A DNA stretch of 64,000 bases from Rhizaria sp. SCN 62-66 (taxonomy: Eukaryota > Rhizaria, unplaced): assembly GCA_001724265.1 (NCBI GenBank), contig MEDY01000022.1, positions 1 to 64,000 on the forward strand, in the 5' to 3' direction. How positions within the stretch are numbered: position 1 is the stretch's first letter; every line of letters begins with the position of its first letter. The translations under genes and the position numbers were made by a program. Below are positions 1-11,727 of this stretch, in pieces. Below the pieces are notes generated by a model. The model searched no databases. It saw only the letters and a list, made by a program, of their open reading frames with translations, and was not told where the DNA came from.

Positions 1-213
1 AGGTGTGACATCGTAAGCCGTCAACACGGGCTGGGTGTCGGTCACAATGTTACCGCTGTTCTTGCTCCCCTCAATCTTGGCCTTGGCAGCTGCGTGGTAA
101 TCCGCGTGGCGCTTGGGACGCACATAAATGCCAACAGAATGGCCCGCACGGTGTAGTGCAAGCGCATACGTTACGCCTACCGCGCCGGCGCCGCCGACAA
201 GCAAATGCTTCAT
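1..213 (-). CDS. Ketopantoate reductase-like (ApbA/PanE-type) protein, N-terminal fragment
   Basis: The first 71 codons of a gene that runs off the left edge of the window. It opens MKHLLVGGAGAVGVTYALAL, a hydrophobic beta strand followed by a GGAGAVG dinucleotide-binding turn and a helix, then a second strand ending in VRPKR. This is the standard start of the 6-phosphogluconate-dehydrogenase-like Rossmann fold used by 2-dehydropantoate 2-reductases, where the basic residues after strand 2 select NADPH. The ATG at 211-213 lies immediately before the nucleotide-binding strand, as usual in the family. What is seen is the Rossmann start. The specific reductase identity is inferred, because the catalytic Lys and substrate region lie outside the window. 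Related NAD(P)-binding reductases or dehydrogenases are possible. Confidence 0.6.
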   Translation of the reverse strand, partial: MKHLLVGGAGAVGVTYALALHRAGHSVGIYVRPKRHADYHAAAKAKIEGSKNSGNIVTDTQPVLTAYDVTP

Positions 214-859
214 GGCTACACGGACGTAGATATCAAACGAAGAAGATTGTGAAGTTCAAGCTCAAGTGAATCCTGGTTCAGTCGATTTCCGCGTGTAACT
301 GCAGTATAGTGAAATGCAATTTTAGGAAAGTGCATCGGCATATATATTTTACTCGATAAATACATGTTCATCCTTGATGTCGGCCGATTTACGACAGTAA
401 ATGTGGTAAAATTCAGCTCGATCGATGCTGACTGGCCGCACTGCCACACGCTGCAATCCAGAACATCCCCCAGTTTTCTGAAGACATATTCGTCATCTTA
501 AGATCGGAGAGTCAAGTATTTTATGTACTGTACTAGGACAATTCAAGGTACGATATGTTTACAGCTTGAGCTGGTCCTTCTAAAGAGGATTGTCGCCTAA
601 ACAGCTAACTCCAGCAACCACCACAAGCTACTTTTGAGTGACAAACAGACATGCAACGTATAAAAAAGCTTTGAGATTGAAAAGGAAGCTTTGTATGGCA
701 TTATCGGCGCCTACACTCACGGGTAGACGCATTTGCACTTGATATAGAACAAAAAAGAAAGAAATATAAAAAGCAAGACGAAAAACAACAAACTATACGT
801 AGATTGAAACACAAATCACAACAAGGAAGCAAACGCGTGGTACTCCTGCCCGGCTGGGC
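214..859. other. Intergenic spacer between a divergent-reading start and a gene 3' end
   Basis: AT-richer sequence of 646 bp upstream of the minus-strand reductase-like gene and downstream of the minus-strand NDK-domain gene. It should hold the reductase promoter and 5' UTR and the 3' UTR of the NDK gene; an A-rich run (about 750-830) lies just beyond the NDK gene stop. No conserved coding sequence or RNA gene was recognised. Confidence 0.5.
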
Positions 860-3606
860 TTAGAACACCTCCTCGGGCGGCGCGACGACCTTCTTGCGGG
901 GCATCTTGGGCGGCTTCATGGGCCCCTTCTCCTTTGCGGGCGCGACCGCGAGGACCTTGGCCGAGACGAGGGGCGCGAGGTGCGCCTTGGCCATCACGGC
1001 GGGCTGCACCAGCGTGTCCTCCGTGGGCAGCACCAGCACCTTATTGAAGGCCGCGTAGTGCTCCAGCACCGGCGCGGCCTGCTCAGCAAACGCCTTGATC
1101 GACGCGAGCTGCTGCTCGCGAGGTGCCTGAGGGGAAATAAAAAGAAATGAGCGAAAATGAGGAGAACGAAGTGAGAAACATGTACGATAATAGAAACAAT
1201 ACATAAGCCGTCAAGATCGAAAAAAAGAATGCTTACAGTGCAGGTGTACTCAAATTATGTAATATTAAAAGGACTATCGTGAGACATCTCGCCTTTAGCA
1301 AGAAGACGTACCTGTGAGGACTGCGTGGCGACGAGACGCGTGAGCGCGGCGTCGTCGCTGCACGCGAACGACAGCACGGCCGCGGGGGCGTCGAGCGCCT
1401 GCTCGAACGCGAACGCGTCGTCGAGCGACAGCGGGAACTGCGCCAGCAGCACCGCGCGCGACACACGCACAGTCGCAGCGCCAGTCTTGCCGCCGTTGGC
1501 GGTGTTGTTGTTGGGGACGACGGACTGGCTCTGCAGGATGGCCTGCTGGATCAGCGTGACGACGATGTGCGAGGGCGCGGGCCGGCCCAGCTCACGGTGA
1601 CGCTTGAGCACGCGCCCGCACTCAGTGTGCTGGTCCACCGCGGCCGCCAGCAGCGTCGGCACGTGGATCACGTCGAGGGAGAGCGAGTGTCCCAGCGCCT
1701 CCACGAGCAGGTCCTGGCCCGAGCCGGGACCGCCGATCGACCACAGGATCTTGGGCTTCTTGGCCGAGGCCTTGACCGACACCACCGGCGCCGCGGCCCA
1801 GGGGTCCACCACGACCATGCCCGCGTCGGCCGCGCCGCCCGCGCCGGAGCTGCTAGCGCTGGCGCTGGCGCTGGCGGTGACGCCGACGACGTCGGTGTGG
1901 CTCTTCTGCGGACGCACGGTCACCACGACGCCCTGAGAGGTCGCGGCGGCCTGCGGGAGCCGGCTGCTGCCCGCGGCGGCCGCAGCGGCCTTGGTGCCGG
2001 CGCCGGAGACTGCGACGGCGCCCGCGCGGCCCGTGGCGGCGCGCGGGAGCAGCGCGGGCTGCACTGTCACGGCGGAGCTGCCACTGACCGTGATTCCGTC
2101 CTCGTTGTCGCCGCCGTCGTCGTCGTCGTCGTCGTCGTCCGCGGGCGCGTGCGTGACGGTCATCTGTGGCTTGTTGGGGTTGTTGCGCAGCAGCCAGTTG
2201 ACGAGCCACATGATGGCGTCGTCGCCGACGGGCTTCACCTTGCACAGCGCGGCCAGTCCTTCGCCCAGCACATCCTTGAGCGACTTGGGCACCTCGGCGC
2301 CGGGCCGCACGGGGCCCGCGCGAGCCGTGAGGATCACCTCCACCTCGTCCGCTGTCGGCACGCGCTCCGCGGCCAGGTGCGGGAAGAAGGCCGCGATGTC
2401 CGCGGCGGCCGCGGCGGCGTCAGCCGAGGCGTCGACGGCGTTGCGCAGCGAGTCAGCGCCGAAGCGCGCGCGCAGCGAGCGCGGGGCAAACTTCTGGCCC
2501 GTTGCGGGGTCCGAGGGGCCGACGAGCGCGCGCAGGGATGCGATCGCGGCGGGCTTGGAGAGCAGCACGGCGATCGAGGGGCCGGAGGACATGTACGACA
2601 GCAGGTCAGCGTAGTAGGGCTGGCCCTTGAGGTGCGCGTAGAGCACTTCGCAGCGCGTCTGTGAGAGGTACACGGTGTCCTGCGCCTGAACCTGGAAGCC
2701 GTGCGCGCGGATGGCGTCGAGCATGTGGTGCGCGTGCGGCGCGCCGTCGGGCTTGATCAGCGCGACGGTGCGCTCCAGCGGGAACGGAGCAGGGAACAGC
2801 GCGGCCGCGTCCGACTGCGCGCGGTCCGCCGAGTCCGAGTTGTAGCAGATGTTGTTGAGCAACGAGGTGCCCAGGCGCGCGCGCAGCGTGTAGGGCGCGT
2901 GCACGCGAGCCTCCTCGGGGTCCTGCGGGCCCAGTAGCAGCTTCAGGTCCGCCACGGCGTTGAGCTTTTCCAGCACCAGCGAGATCGACACCTCGGACGC
3001 AAGCAGGTCCGCCTCGGCGGAGCGGATCGCGGCCTCGGCGGGGTCCAGCGGCGCGGCGGCGGCCGAGGGGGCCGCGTCGGGGTCGGCGGCCGCGGCCTCG
3101 GCGGCGGCGGCGGCGGCGGCGGGCGTGACGGCGCCGACGAGGCTCTGTGCGAGGTCGAGCGGCAGCACGCGCGCGGCCTTGCCCAGGACAACGAAATTGT
3201 TCTCCACGAGCGCGTCGAGCACCGTGGTGAGCGTGTCGGGTGCGTAGCCGGGCTTGACGACGACGACGACACGCTCGAGCAGCGGCGTCGGCGGGAAGAG
3301 CAGCTGCTGGTCGCGCAGCGCCAGGAACTGCGTGTGCGTGTAGTAGAGGTCGTCGAGCTGGGGGAAAATCTGGCGCATGGTGTCGAAGGCCTTTTCGCGC
3401 TTGAGCAGGAGCAGCACGACGGGGCCCATGTAGTACAGCTTGGCCTCAGAGTCGGGCACGTTAAGCTTGGCCACCTGCTCGGGCGTCAGCTGCGCCTTGC
3501 GCTTATCCGCGATCAGGAAGCCCTCCTCGGTGAGAATTTCAATGTTCGAGTCGACCACATCGTTCAACACACCCTGTGCGTTGACGATCGCAACAATGGT
3601 CTCCAT
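860..3606 (-). CDS. Triple NDK-like / Dpy-30 / adenylate-kinase-like fusion protein, probably ciliary
   Basis: Two exons, join of 3606-1312 and 1126-860, give 853 residues ending in TAA. Residues 1-105 are a shortened NDK-like domain without the C-terminal active-site segment. Residues ~106-275 are a second NDK domain split by an Ala-rich insert. Residues ~276-410 are a third with the signature ALIKPDG. The catalytic His of the NAxHGSDS motif is Tyr255 in the second and Asp392 in the third, so phosphotransfer is unlikely. Residues 441-480 match the Dpy-30/RIIa-like dimerisation motif (LLRNNPNKP). After an acidic and Ser-rich linker comes an adenylate-kinase-like domain (from 617) with P-loop GGPGSGQ, whose lysine is replaced by Gln. 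Triple NDK domains occur in NME8 (no thioredoxin is seen here), NDK plus Dpy-30 in NME5, and AK plus Dpy-30 in AK7, all axonemal. The combination looks unusual. ATG 3606 is chosen because upstream codons look non-coding. Confidence 0.85.
1127..1311 (-). other. Intron in NDK/Dpy-30/AK gene
   Basis: A 185-bp phase-0 intron. The minus-strand donor is CACAG|GTACGTC and the acceptor CCCCTCAG|GCACC. It is AT-rich against GC-rich flanking exons. The last exon, 1126-860, encodes a basic, proline-rich tail ending PPEEVF. Confidence 0.85.
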
Positions 3607-4404
3607 TGCGCGGTCTGTAAACAGGTCCAAAGGCGCAGCACAACGTAACAGCAAAATGGGAGTCAAAGTGGGCGACAAAAATGAGGCAAGTTCGTACGGA
3701 TGCAAGGACTCTGTCAAAAAACACGTTTTAAGAACAGCACTAAACAGCATAACTAGTCTCATAAATGGGTGTCATATATTTCACATGCGGTCAATGGGTG
3801 CAGACGAGCGGGTCAAAGTTGAGATGAAAGAGGAGCCGTTACTAGTCGCGGTGGAACACCCAAACATTTTTCGGCCCCGTCGCGTTCGCTGCTTCCGTCC
3901 GCCGCTCGTCGTTCACCAACGCGCCTAACCCGTTCACCACGAATATTTATCGTCTGATCTGTCAAAACATTGGTTTGGAACCATTGGTGGATTGCATTGT
4001 CCATTTTCTATATGAAAAGCATAATTATATCTTGCAGAAAGTTGTATATGTGTCACGATGACTCCTTAAAATCAGCCGACTGATCACTCAGTTCGCCTGA
4101 CACCTTCTCGGCACGTCCAACCGCTCTCACGATCCTCACTTGATTAAATGTCTGAATATCTCGTGTGATCTTCCACGTGTAGCTTAGCTCAGCGCGGTTG
4201 TACCCCAACACAATCTTGTTGGCGCGTGCTGCCCCACTCTCCCGCCCTTATCCCGCCACCACAGCCGAGGTTGCTCGCTGCTGGTGGACGGACTCTCGGT
4301 AACTCCGGCGCCACCGCCTGCGTCCCTCTATCAGCTCACTCCCCGCGTCACATTATCGTTGCACAACGCTTGCTACGTGCCCGCGCTGTCCCGGGACCCG
4401 GACG
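3607..4404. other. Divergent intergenic spacer
   Basis: About 0.8 kb between the start of the minus-strand NDK-domain gene and the plus-strand low-complexity gene. The half near 3610-4100 is AT-rich; the part from ~4200 is C-rich and probably the 5' UTR of the downstream gene. Open frames here lack coding-like composition. No RNA gene or repeat was recognised. Confidence 0.5.
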
Positions 4405-7400
4405 ATGTCGAACCGTGGCCGCGCCGCCGTCGCTGCGGCTCAGCAGAGTGTCACAACACAACAGATGCAGCTGAGCGCGCGTGATCTGGACTCAACGGCA
4501 GCGACAACTGTTACAGCCGCGAGTTTGGTGTCAACCCCTGCGCCGACGACGGTGACTGGGCTGCTCTCGAGCACTGTGGCGCCTGTCGTCTTTGGCCCTT
4601 CACAAGCGTCAACGTCGCAGACTCAGTCATCAGTCCTGTCGTCTGCTGCGATGTCGTCTGCTGCGACATCCGCATCGAGCAGCACTGCTTATCACGGCGA
4701 CACGAGCCGCGACGCTGTTACAGACTATGGCGATCAACGCAGCGACGAGAATAGCGACAACAATGCCTCTGCTGACGACGACGATGACGACGAGCTGATT
4801 ACGTCGCCAACGCCTATCCTCGTCAACCCCTACTCCGTGCTCGCCTCCGGCGCACCGCTCATCACAGTCACCTCCACGCTGAACTCTGCGACGACGATCA
4901 ACCCGCTGACGGGGGCAGCTGCAGCTGCGGCGGCGTATAATCCCATGAACAGCAGCCCCGCAGCGCAGAGGCTGCTGCCTCTGTCCGCATCGGCGTTGTC
5001 TGCGTCTGTGGGGGGTCGAGGGGCTTTGGCGCAGAAGACGGCCGTGGCTGCAGCGGCAGCGGCGGCGGCTGCGTTGGCAAACAGCAGACAGCGCCTTTTG
5101 CTGCCATCAGCTGGGGCAGCGGCGAACGCAGTCAACGATAGTGATCTGAATGAAGATGTATTGTCTGCATCAAATGAAAGATCGGAGTCGCAGTCTCAGT
5201 CTCATGTTCAAGCACGTATCACAGAGGGCAAGAGCAGCACCAGAAGCAGTCTTAGCAGTGACAACAATGACGATAACAGTAATCCCGGCAAGCTCGCGTT
5301 GGTCACTTCTACTCGTTCGTCGGCAGCACAGAACACCACCGAGAGCCACAGGAACAGCAACAGCAGCAGTCTCATGAACGACGGCCCTGACGCCAACGCT
5401 GCCGACGCCAACGACAGCGACGATGACGAAGACTGCGAGCGCCACGTCCTGCGCCGCCTGCCGTCGCCGTCGCGGCAGCCGCTGCGGCCCGCCATCCGCC
5501 CCCTGACGCCCGCGGCGGCGCTGGCATTGCGCCACCGCATCGCGCCCGCGGCCGCTCACCCGGCGCTCGTGGCGCGCGCCAACTACTCGCGGTCGGGCGA
5601 CTCTGACCCGCTGGCGGAGCTGGCGCGCGTGAGCAGGCTCGCCGCAGAGGAGGAGGCCGCGGCGCTCTCGCTCGTCAGCTCCAACGCCAGTCTTATCATC
5701 GGCGCGGGCGCAAGCACGGGCGCTGCCATTGGGGCTGCTAATGTAACGAGTGGTGGTGGCGGGCTTATGGCGATGCTGAATGCGGCTGCGGGTGGCTCTG
5801 GTAGCAGTTTCATCACGGGTGGTGTCCCTTTTATGGGTTCGCCGAGCAACGCCAACGCGGCCGGCTCGGGTGGCAATATGGGCGCTGGTGGCAACACCAG
5901 CGGTGTCGGCGCGGTCGCCGTCGCTGCCGCCGTTGCCGCCGCGGTCGCTGCAGCGGCCAATGCCGGCGTCAGCACCAGCTTCTTCTCGTCGCCAACGAAC
6001 GCGAGCAGCAGCAGCATCAGCAGCAGCAGTAGTGCCGCGGGTGTAGGTGTTAACGCGACGCCGACGACTTACAGCGGCAACGCCGGGAGCCGTGGTTTTG
6101 TGAACATATTCGCCTGTGTCGGAAACAGCAGCATGGACACACCCACAAAGTCTCACGTATCTGCGTCTGCTGCTTCTGTCGCTGCTTCCGTTGCTGCTGC
6201 CTCTGCTGCTGCATCTGCGTTGTCTCGGTCGCAGAGCGCGCGCGTGCCGCTGTCGCGGAGGCCGCTTACGATGACGCCGCCGCGCAGCAACGTGAACACC
6301 AGCAATAACCTGGCAGTTGACCACCTCGCGGCAACCTCTGCGTCGGCTTTCGCTCTAACAGCAACAACAAACGAGAACGTGGGCAACACCGACAGTAGTG
6401 ACAGCGCCTCGGCAGCATCTCCGCCTGAAACAACAGCACTCCTGAACACTGACGCGAGCAACAGCAACGACGACGACAGCAACAGCAGCAGCAGCAGCAG
6501 CAACAGCCGCAACAGCAGCAGCTATGCGATGTCCGACACCGACAGTAGCGGCGCCGCTGCTAGCGTCGCGCACGGTGCGATTGCGCTGGTATCGCTCGCG
6601 GGCGGCGCGGGCGCTGCGGGCCGGCGCGCGCGCGCTGCGCTGATGAAGGAGTCCCCGCTTGCGCGCACCAGCAGCGCGGCGGTCGCGGCGGCGGCGCTGG
6701 GGCTCGGGTTGGGGCAAGGCGCTGGCTCGACTCCGACCGCGGCCGCTGCGACTACAACGGCAGCGACAGGGTTGTTGGGGACGCCGACGAATGTCTTCAG
6801 CAACAGTGCCGAGCTGAGTCACGCCAGGCCTGGTCCAGCTGTGCCGCTGCTCTTTGCGCCCTCCACGCAGCAGCAACATCAGCAACAGCTCAGCACAATG
6901 ATTACGCCAACGCGCGGAGGCCGGTCGACCCAGGCGACGCCGACGTCAGCGCTGACGGCGGCGACCTCCGCTGCGGCTGCTGCTGCCTCTGTCCCGCTGC
7001 CTTTTCTCAACTCGCTCAACAGCTTCGGCAGCCCCCAAACAACATCTGCGCCCACTATGACGACGCCCAGCGCTGTCGTTAACACAAACGTCGTGTTTTT
7101 GTCCGGAGTCGCTGCGACGCCGACGAACACCGGCGGCATCAGGGGTAGCGGGATCTCAGTGCCGCTCTTCTCACCGGCCTCGGGCCGCGAGAGCACCGTG
7201 AACACGGCCAGCACGAGTGCTGCTCTCGGCACCGCTGTGCTGTCGCCCGGTGTGCCCTCGCTGACGTCGACGCCGGTGGCAGCGCTGCCGACGCCGGCCA
7301 ACTCGGCCCCGGTCTCCGTCTCGCGCACCAGCTCCGTCGCTGGGGACGCGGGCTTGAGTGGCGTAAACAGCAGCGCTAGTGTGACATCCGTCGGTGTTGG

Positions 7401-8766
7401 CAGTGGCCATGTGCGGCGCACAGCATCTGGCAATGGGATTGCTGTGCCGACACTGGAGGCGCAGACGTCACAGTCGCTGATGTTGCAACAGCCGCAAATG
7501 CATAGGCAGACGCGCGCGCGCACTCCTGCTGCTGCTGCGGCTGCCGCGGCGGCGGCGGCGGCGGCGGCGGCGACGGCTGCTGCTGCCGCTACGAAAGCAA
7601 CAACTACGCCAACGCGCTATGCTTCTGAGAGCAGCAATGGCGTGACGGCAAATGAAGACGACTCGAGCGTGACTGGTAGCGGCAAGCGTCGTCGCGTTAG
7701 CACGATCAGCTCTAGCCTCAGCGCGCCTGATCTCAACGCGAATGCGTCCGCTTCTGTCGGTGCGTCGACAGTCAATAGCCAGTCGCTGTTCGTATCCCCC
7801 GCCCGTGGCACTGCAGCAGGCGGCCTGACTTCTGGTGCGAACGCTACCGTGACCTTGAACGTCAAAGGCTCTGGTGAAGCTGATGTTCAGCTCCCGAGCC
7901 CTAATTCGAGCGCGAGCGCAGAAGCGAGTGCGAACGGCAGCAACAACACTCGCGGTGTCTCGACTACCGCAGGCGCAGTGCCCGATCTCACTGCAAATGC
8001 AATGAGTGACGCTGTGAACGACGCAAGCTCATCTTCAGCGAGTTATACTGTGAGTGCGAGTGCTGGCGGTATAAACAGTACGCCGTTGTCCCGCTCCGAC
8101 ACAATGCCTATTCCCCTCGCAGTCTCAATCTCGCCGCCACCCCAGGCCACCGCGCCCGCGGCGTCGCGCTCCGGGGGCCGCTCGGTGCGCTTTGACATGA
8201 CGCTTAACGAAGTGTTCTACGTCTCTAGCACCTCTTGGAGCGCCAATCCTTTGATCAATGTCACCGTTCCTAGCGCTGTTGCCGGTGCGACATCTCGAAC
8301 CATTGCAGATCCTGCTGCGCCAATTGTTGCTGACTCGGGTGTGTCAACGCTGCGCCCGCCTGTCACGGCATCCGTCGCACACTTCGCGTCGCTTTCAACC
8401 ACGGCAACAACAGCGGCGCCCGGCGAAGAGCGCGAGTGCGTGATGACGGCGTCGCTGTCGCGGGACGCGGCGCGGTCTGACCCGTCGACGTCGCCGCTGC
8501 TGGCCGCGCTGCGGGCCACGGGCACGGGCGTGGCTGCAGCGGCAACCGCGAATATCAGGAACAAGATCAACAACAGCGACGGCAAGAGCAGCATGGGCAG
8601 CCCAACTGCGACTCAAAGTGGAGGCAATTCTAGTAATACTGCTGGTGATGGCACAGTGAGTTCCCTCGATCTCATTGCGACTGAGACAGAACTCGCCGGG
8701 TCATCTGCGCCTAGCGTGAGCAGCAGTGCTTCTAGATCGCGGGGAGCAGCCGCCGTTGCCGCAGCC

Positions 8767-8832
<66 letters not shown>

Positions 8833-11316
8833 GCCACGGTTGCAACTGCGGCGGCTGAGAGCGCAGCAGCAACAAAGCCTGTGAGTGTTGAATCAAGCGA
8901 AAGCAGAGGCAGCGCTGGCCAGTTGGCCAACGCAGCAGTCGCGTCATTTCCGCCGTATCCAGCAGCATCGGCAGCAGCGCAGGCCGCTGCGACGGAGAGC
9001 GGCGACGCTGCCAGTATGCGGTCGTCGTCGGCGCCGGCGTCTCCGCTGCGCTCGCCGCCGCCGCTGCCCGCACCCTCGCGGCCCATGCCTGCCTCGGTAT
9101 CGTCGCCCTCACGCGCGCTCTCGTTCGGCGCATCGCCTTTCGCTGCGGTCCCCAACACCGCTAACGTTAACTCGAACAGCGTCTCTGGTGCGAATGGGCT
9201 CGCCCGTGCCGCCTCTGCTGCCGCTGCTACCGCTGCTCAGCCGGTCAGCAGCCCCACCAGCGGCGCCGAGGCCGTTGAAGTTACACCGAACTTCCGCCCC
9301 GTGTCGCCGGCCATCTTCCTCCGCCGCGCGCGCCAGATGTCGTTCGTGCAGCGCCCGCGCGTGGTTATTGCGCTGTCATCGTTCAACCGCCACTACGGCC
9401 ACCTGTCCGCGCACGACAACACACCCACGCCATTCATCGACTACGCCGACAACGATACGCGCGGCGCAGGCAGCAGCACGGGCGTGAGCCGCACTGCAAC
9501 GGGTGCGCACAGCGGCGGCACTGCTGACGAGTCTGTCGCAGGACAGGGACGCGTTGGACTAACGCGTTCTACGAGCATCAATCTCGGGAACGCGCGCAGC
9601 AGTGATTATTGCAGTAGCAGCAGCAACGCTGGGCCAGTTTCTTCGGCGGCCTTGCTTACGACTGCTGCCACGCCGCCCCCGTACGGAGCTGTCTCTGTGC
9701 CGCTGCAACTGCGTCCGCAGTCGCCCAAACCTGTTGATAAAGCGGCGCCGCGCAGTCCTGTCCGTGTCAACAGCAGCAGCTCCAGCACGCAGTCGCTTGC
9801 TGCGAGTCCCGCTCGCGCCCGCAAGCAAGCACTTGCAGCCTCTCGTTTATGTGACCTCAACTCTGACGCCAGTGCCACTGCTGGCACCGGTGGAGCGAGT
9901 CCGCGCGCGAGTGTGATGGATGCCAGTGCCAGTGCCAGTGCGGCGCTCAGTGCGCCGGCCCCGCGCCGCTCTGCGCGGACCGGTGTCGGAGCGCTTATGC
10001 CGCGGCGCAATGGGAGCGACCTCGACTCGTTCCCTGACCCCGCTGCTTTGCTTGCGGCGTCCGTCGGCCGGTATGCGAGCGAGCCGCTTTCGCCGTCTCG
10101 CTCGACTGTCAATACAAACACGGGCAACAGCAATAGCAGTACCAGTGGCAATGGCAACAATGTCAGTCAGACGAATGGTGGAACCTCTGCAGCGACTGTG
10201 GGTAATGCGGAAGACGATGGCGGCGACTCAACACCTGTTATAACGCGCTCTCGTGACGCGGTTAGCGGCGACGGCAACACCGCACGCGCGAAACTTGTAT
10301 TCTCTGATGCTGACCATGGTGGTAACACAAAGAGTGCGACTGCTACTGCTGCAACTGAGAACGCTGCATCAACGGGCCCTACACCCTCGCCGTACCGCAT
10401 GCGTCTGTTCCAGTCTGCATCGTTCACTCTCGGCTCGACGACCGCGCCTCCTCTGACTGTCTCTGCAACCGCATCAACCTCGTCTTCATCGTCGTCATCG
10501 TTGCCGCTATTATTTGGACAGTCTCAGTCTTCATTGATTGCAGCTGCGCCATCGTCAGCATCGATGCCGCTGTTTCTGTCGTCCTCGTCGTCGATGTCCC
10601 CGGCCTCTGTCAAGATGTTCCTGCTGGGAGGCAACGCCGGTGTCGCCACCAGCAGTCTGGGCAACGGTTTCGGAGGTGTGCGGACACCGCCAGCGTGCAT
10701 GGTAAGCTTGGGCAGCATGAGCAGCGCGAGCAAGAAGGTCCCCGTCCCCATGATCGACAATGATAACGACGCTGACGACTACAACGACACGGATGACGCG
10801 GGAAACAACAGCAACAGCAGCAGTGAAAGCATGGGTGACAAAGGCGATGGACGCCTTCCTAGAAAGGATGTTGGTGACGACTAGACTGAAAGCAAGAGCT
10901 GCGGGGTTGTGACTGCCGCTATGGATGATCACGATGATCAAGACTATGCCTCAAGTCGCTTCACAGCAGTCGGCAAATCTGCCGTGCTTTCGTCGCCGCC
11001 GCCCTTGCAGAGCGTGAACACGCTGATCTCGCCGCTCGCTCTTGCGTCACCTGTCTCTGTGCCCTCAACTGCAGCAGCAGCAGCAGCAATGTCAGCAGCG
11101 ACAATGACAACTCCCTCGGCGCCGAATACGTCCTACGACAAGGGCGTACAAAAGAAGTTCAGTGGCCCCGCCGGTCGTGCCGCTGCCGCAGTCGCTGCCG
11201 CTGCAGCAGAAGCAGCCGCAACGTCCGCAGCGTCGACTGCAGCAGCAACTGATACTGCCACTGTCGGTGTCATCAGCAATATCGGCAAGGACGTCGGCGA
11301 CGATCGGCGTCCTTAA
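4405..11316 (+). CDS. Very long low-complexity (Ala/Ser/Thr/Asn-rich) protein with an in-frame TAG
   Basis: One frame stays open from ATG 4405 to TAA 11314-11316 apart from a single TAG at 10882-10884. It is 2,159 residues to the TAG, or 2,303 codons in all if the TAG is decoded. I do not recognise a family. The chain is almost wholly predicted disorder: Ala runs (18 GCT codons at 8770-8823), Ser, Thr, Asn and Gly runs, and acidic clusters. Short islands recur: a PLxF-type hydrophobic motif (VPLLFAPS, VPLFSPAS, LPLLFGQS, MPLFLSSS), TPT or TP sites, a basic KRRRVSTIS segment and an RSVRFD motif. The most ordered-looking island is around 9290-9440 (FRPVSPAIFLRRARQMSF onward). KDVGDD occurs both just before the TAG and three residues before the final TAA. 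Under the standard code the gene would end at 10884 and the remaining 143 codons would be unexplained. The protein could be nuclear or condensate-forming, but no function is assigned. Confidence 0.7.
8768..8824 (+). repeat. Perfect (CTG)19 trinucleotide repeat, coding poly-Ala
   Basis: 57 uninterrupted bases of CTG, read in frame as 18 GCT Ala codons. It is the longest perfect triplet tract in the window and, being CTG/CAG, is likely to vary in length between strains. Confidence 0.95.
10882..10884 (+). other. In-frame TAG inside an otherwise open frame
   Basis: Context GAC GAC TAG ACT GAA. The same frame continues for 143 codons of Ala/Ser/Asp-rich sequence matching the upstream composition, to TAA at 11314. 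No convincing intron boundaries surround it: CGACTAG is not preceded by a pyrimidine tract. Confidence 0.8.
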
Positions 11317-11727
11317 ACACGTGTACAGCTTGAAATAGTTAAATTATTTTGCTACCTAGAACTCCCCCAATACAGCTTTGATTCTTTATCGCGTGTTCAT
11401 GTGAATCAACAATACCAGCCTATCAATCGTTCACATATTTTGATTCATAATTGTTTTGTAAATATCATTTCTGGCGTTTTATATTTTTCATACTCAAACA
11501 TTTGGCACAGATAATGAAAATGAGGAAAAACGAAAACATAGTGAATAATGTTCAATTTTGTATTTCACGTAAAGAGATTTAATATTTAAATGCATAAATA
11601 GACAAGCAAACAATATCATAATATTTCTCTCCAATCCCTCAATATATCCCGTCAAAAGTTCACATAATGATAAAAACAAAGTTGGTATAAACCTCCTTCA
11701 GCCTAGTTTTTGTTTTGACTGACTTGC
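11317..11727. other. AT-rich convergent intergenic spacer
   Basis: About 410 bp between two converging 3' ends, strongly AT-rich, with several AATAAA-like A/T stretches suitable for polyadenylation of both transcripts. A 61-codon minus-strand open frame here has no coding signature. No RNA gene was seen. Confidence 0.55.

Noticed and set aside
860-3606. Full NME8 (thioredoxin plus NDK) orthology
   Set aside because: No CxxC thioredoxin motif is present, and the C-terminus has Dpy-30 and AK-like parts not found in NME8.
5170-6324. 384-codon minus-strand open frame antisense to the low-complexity gene
   Set aside because: Arg/Ala/Gly-biased shadow of a GC-rich sense gene, without domains or a sensible start.
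10840-10925. An intron removing the TAG of the low-complexity gene
   Set aside because: No AT-rich segment, no GTACG/GTATG-type donor and no pyrimidine tract before an AG at this spot; real introns in the window are obvious by composition.
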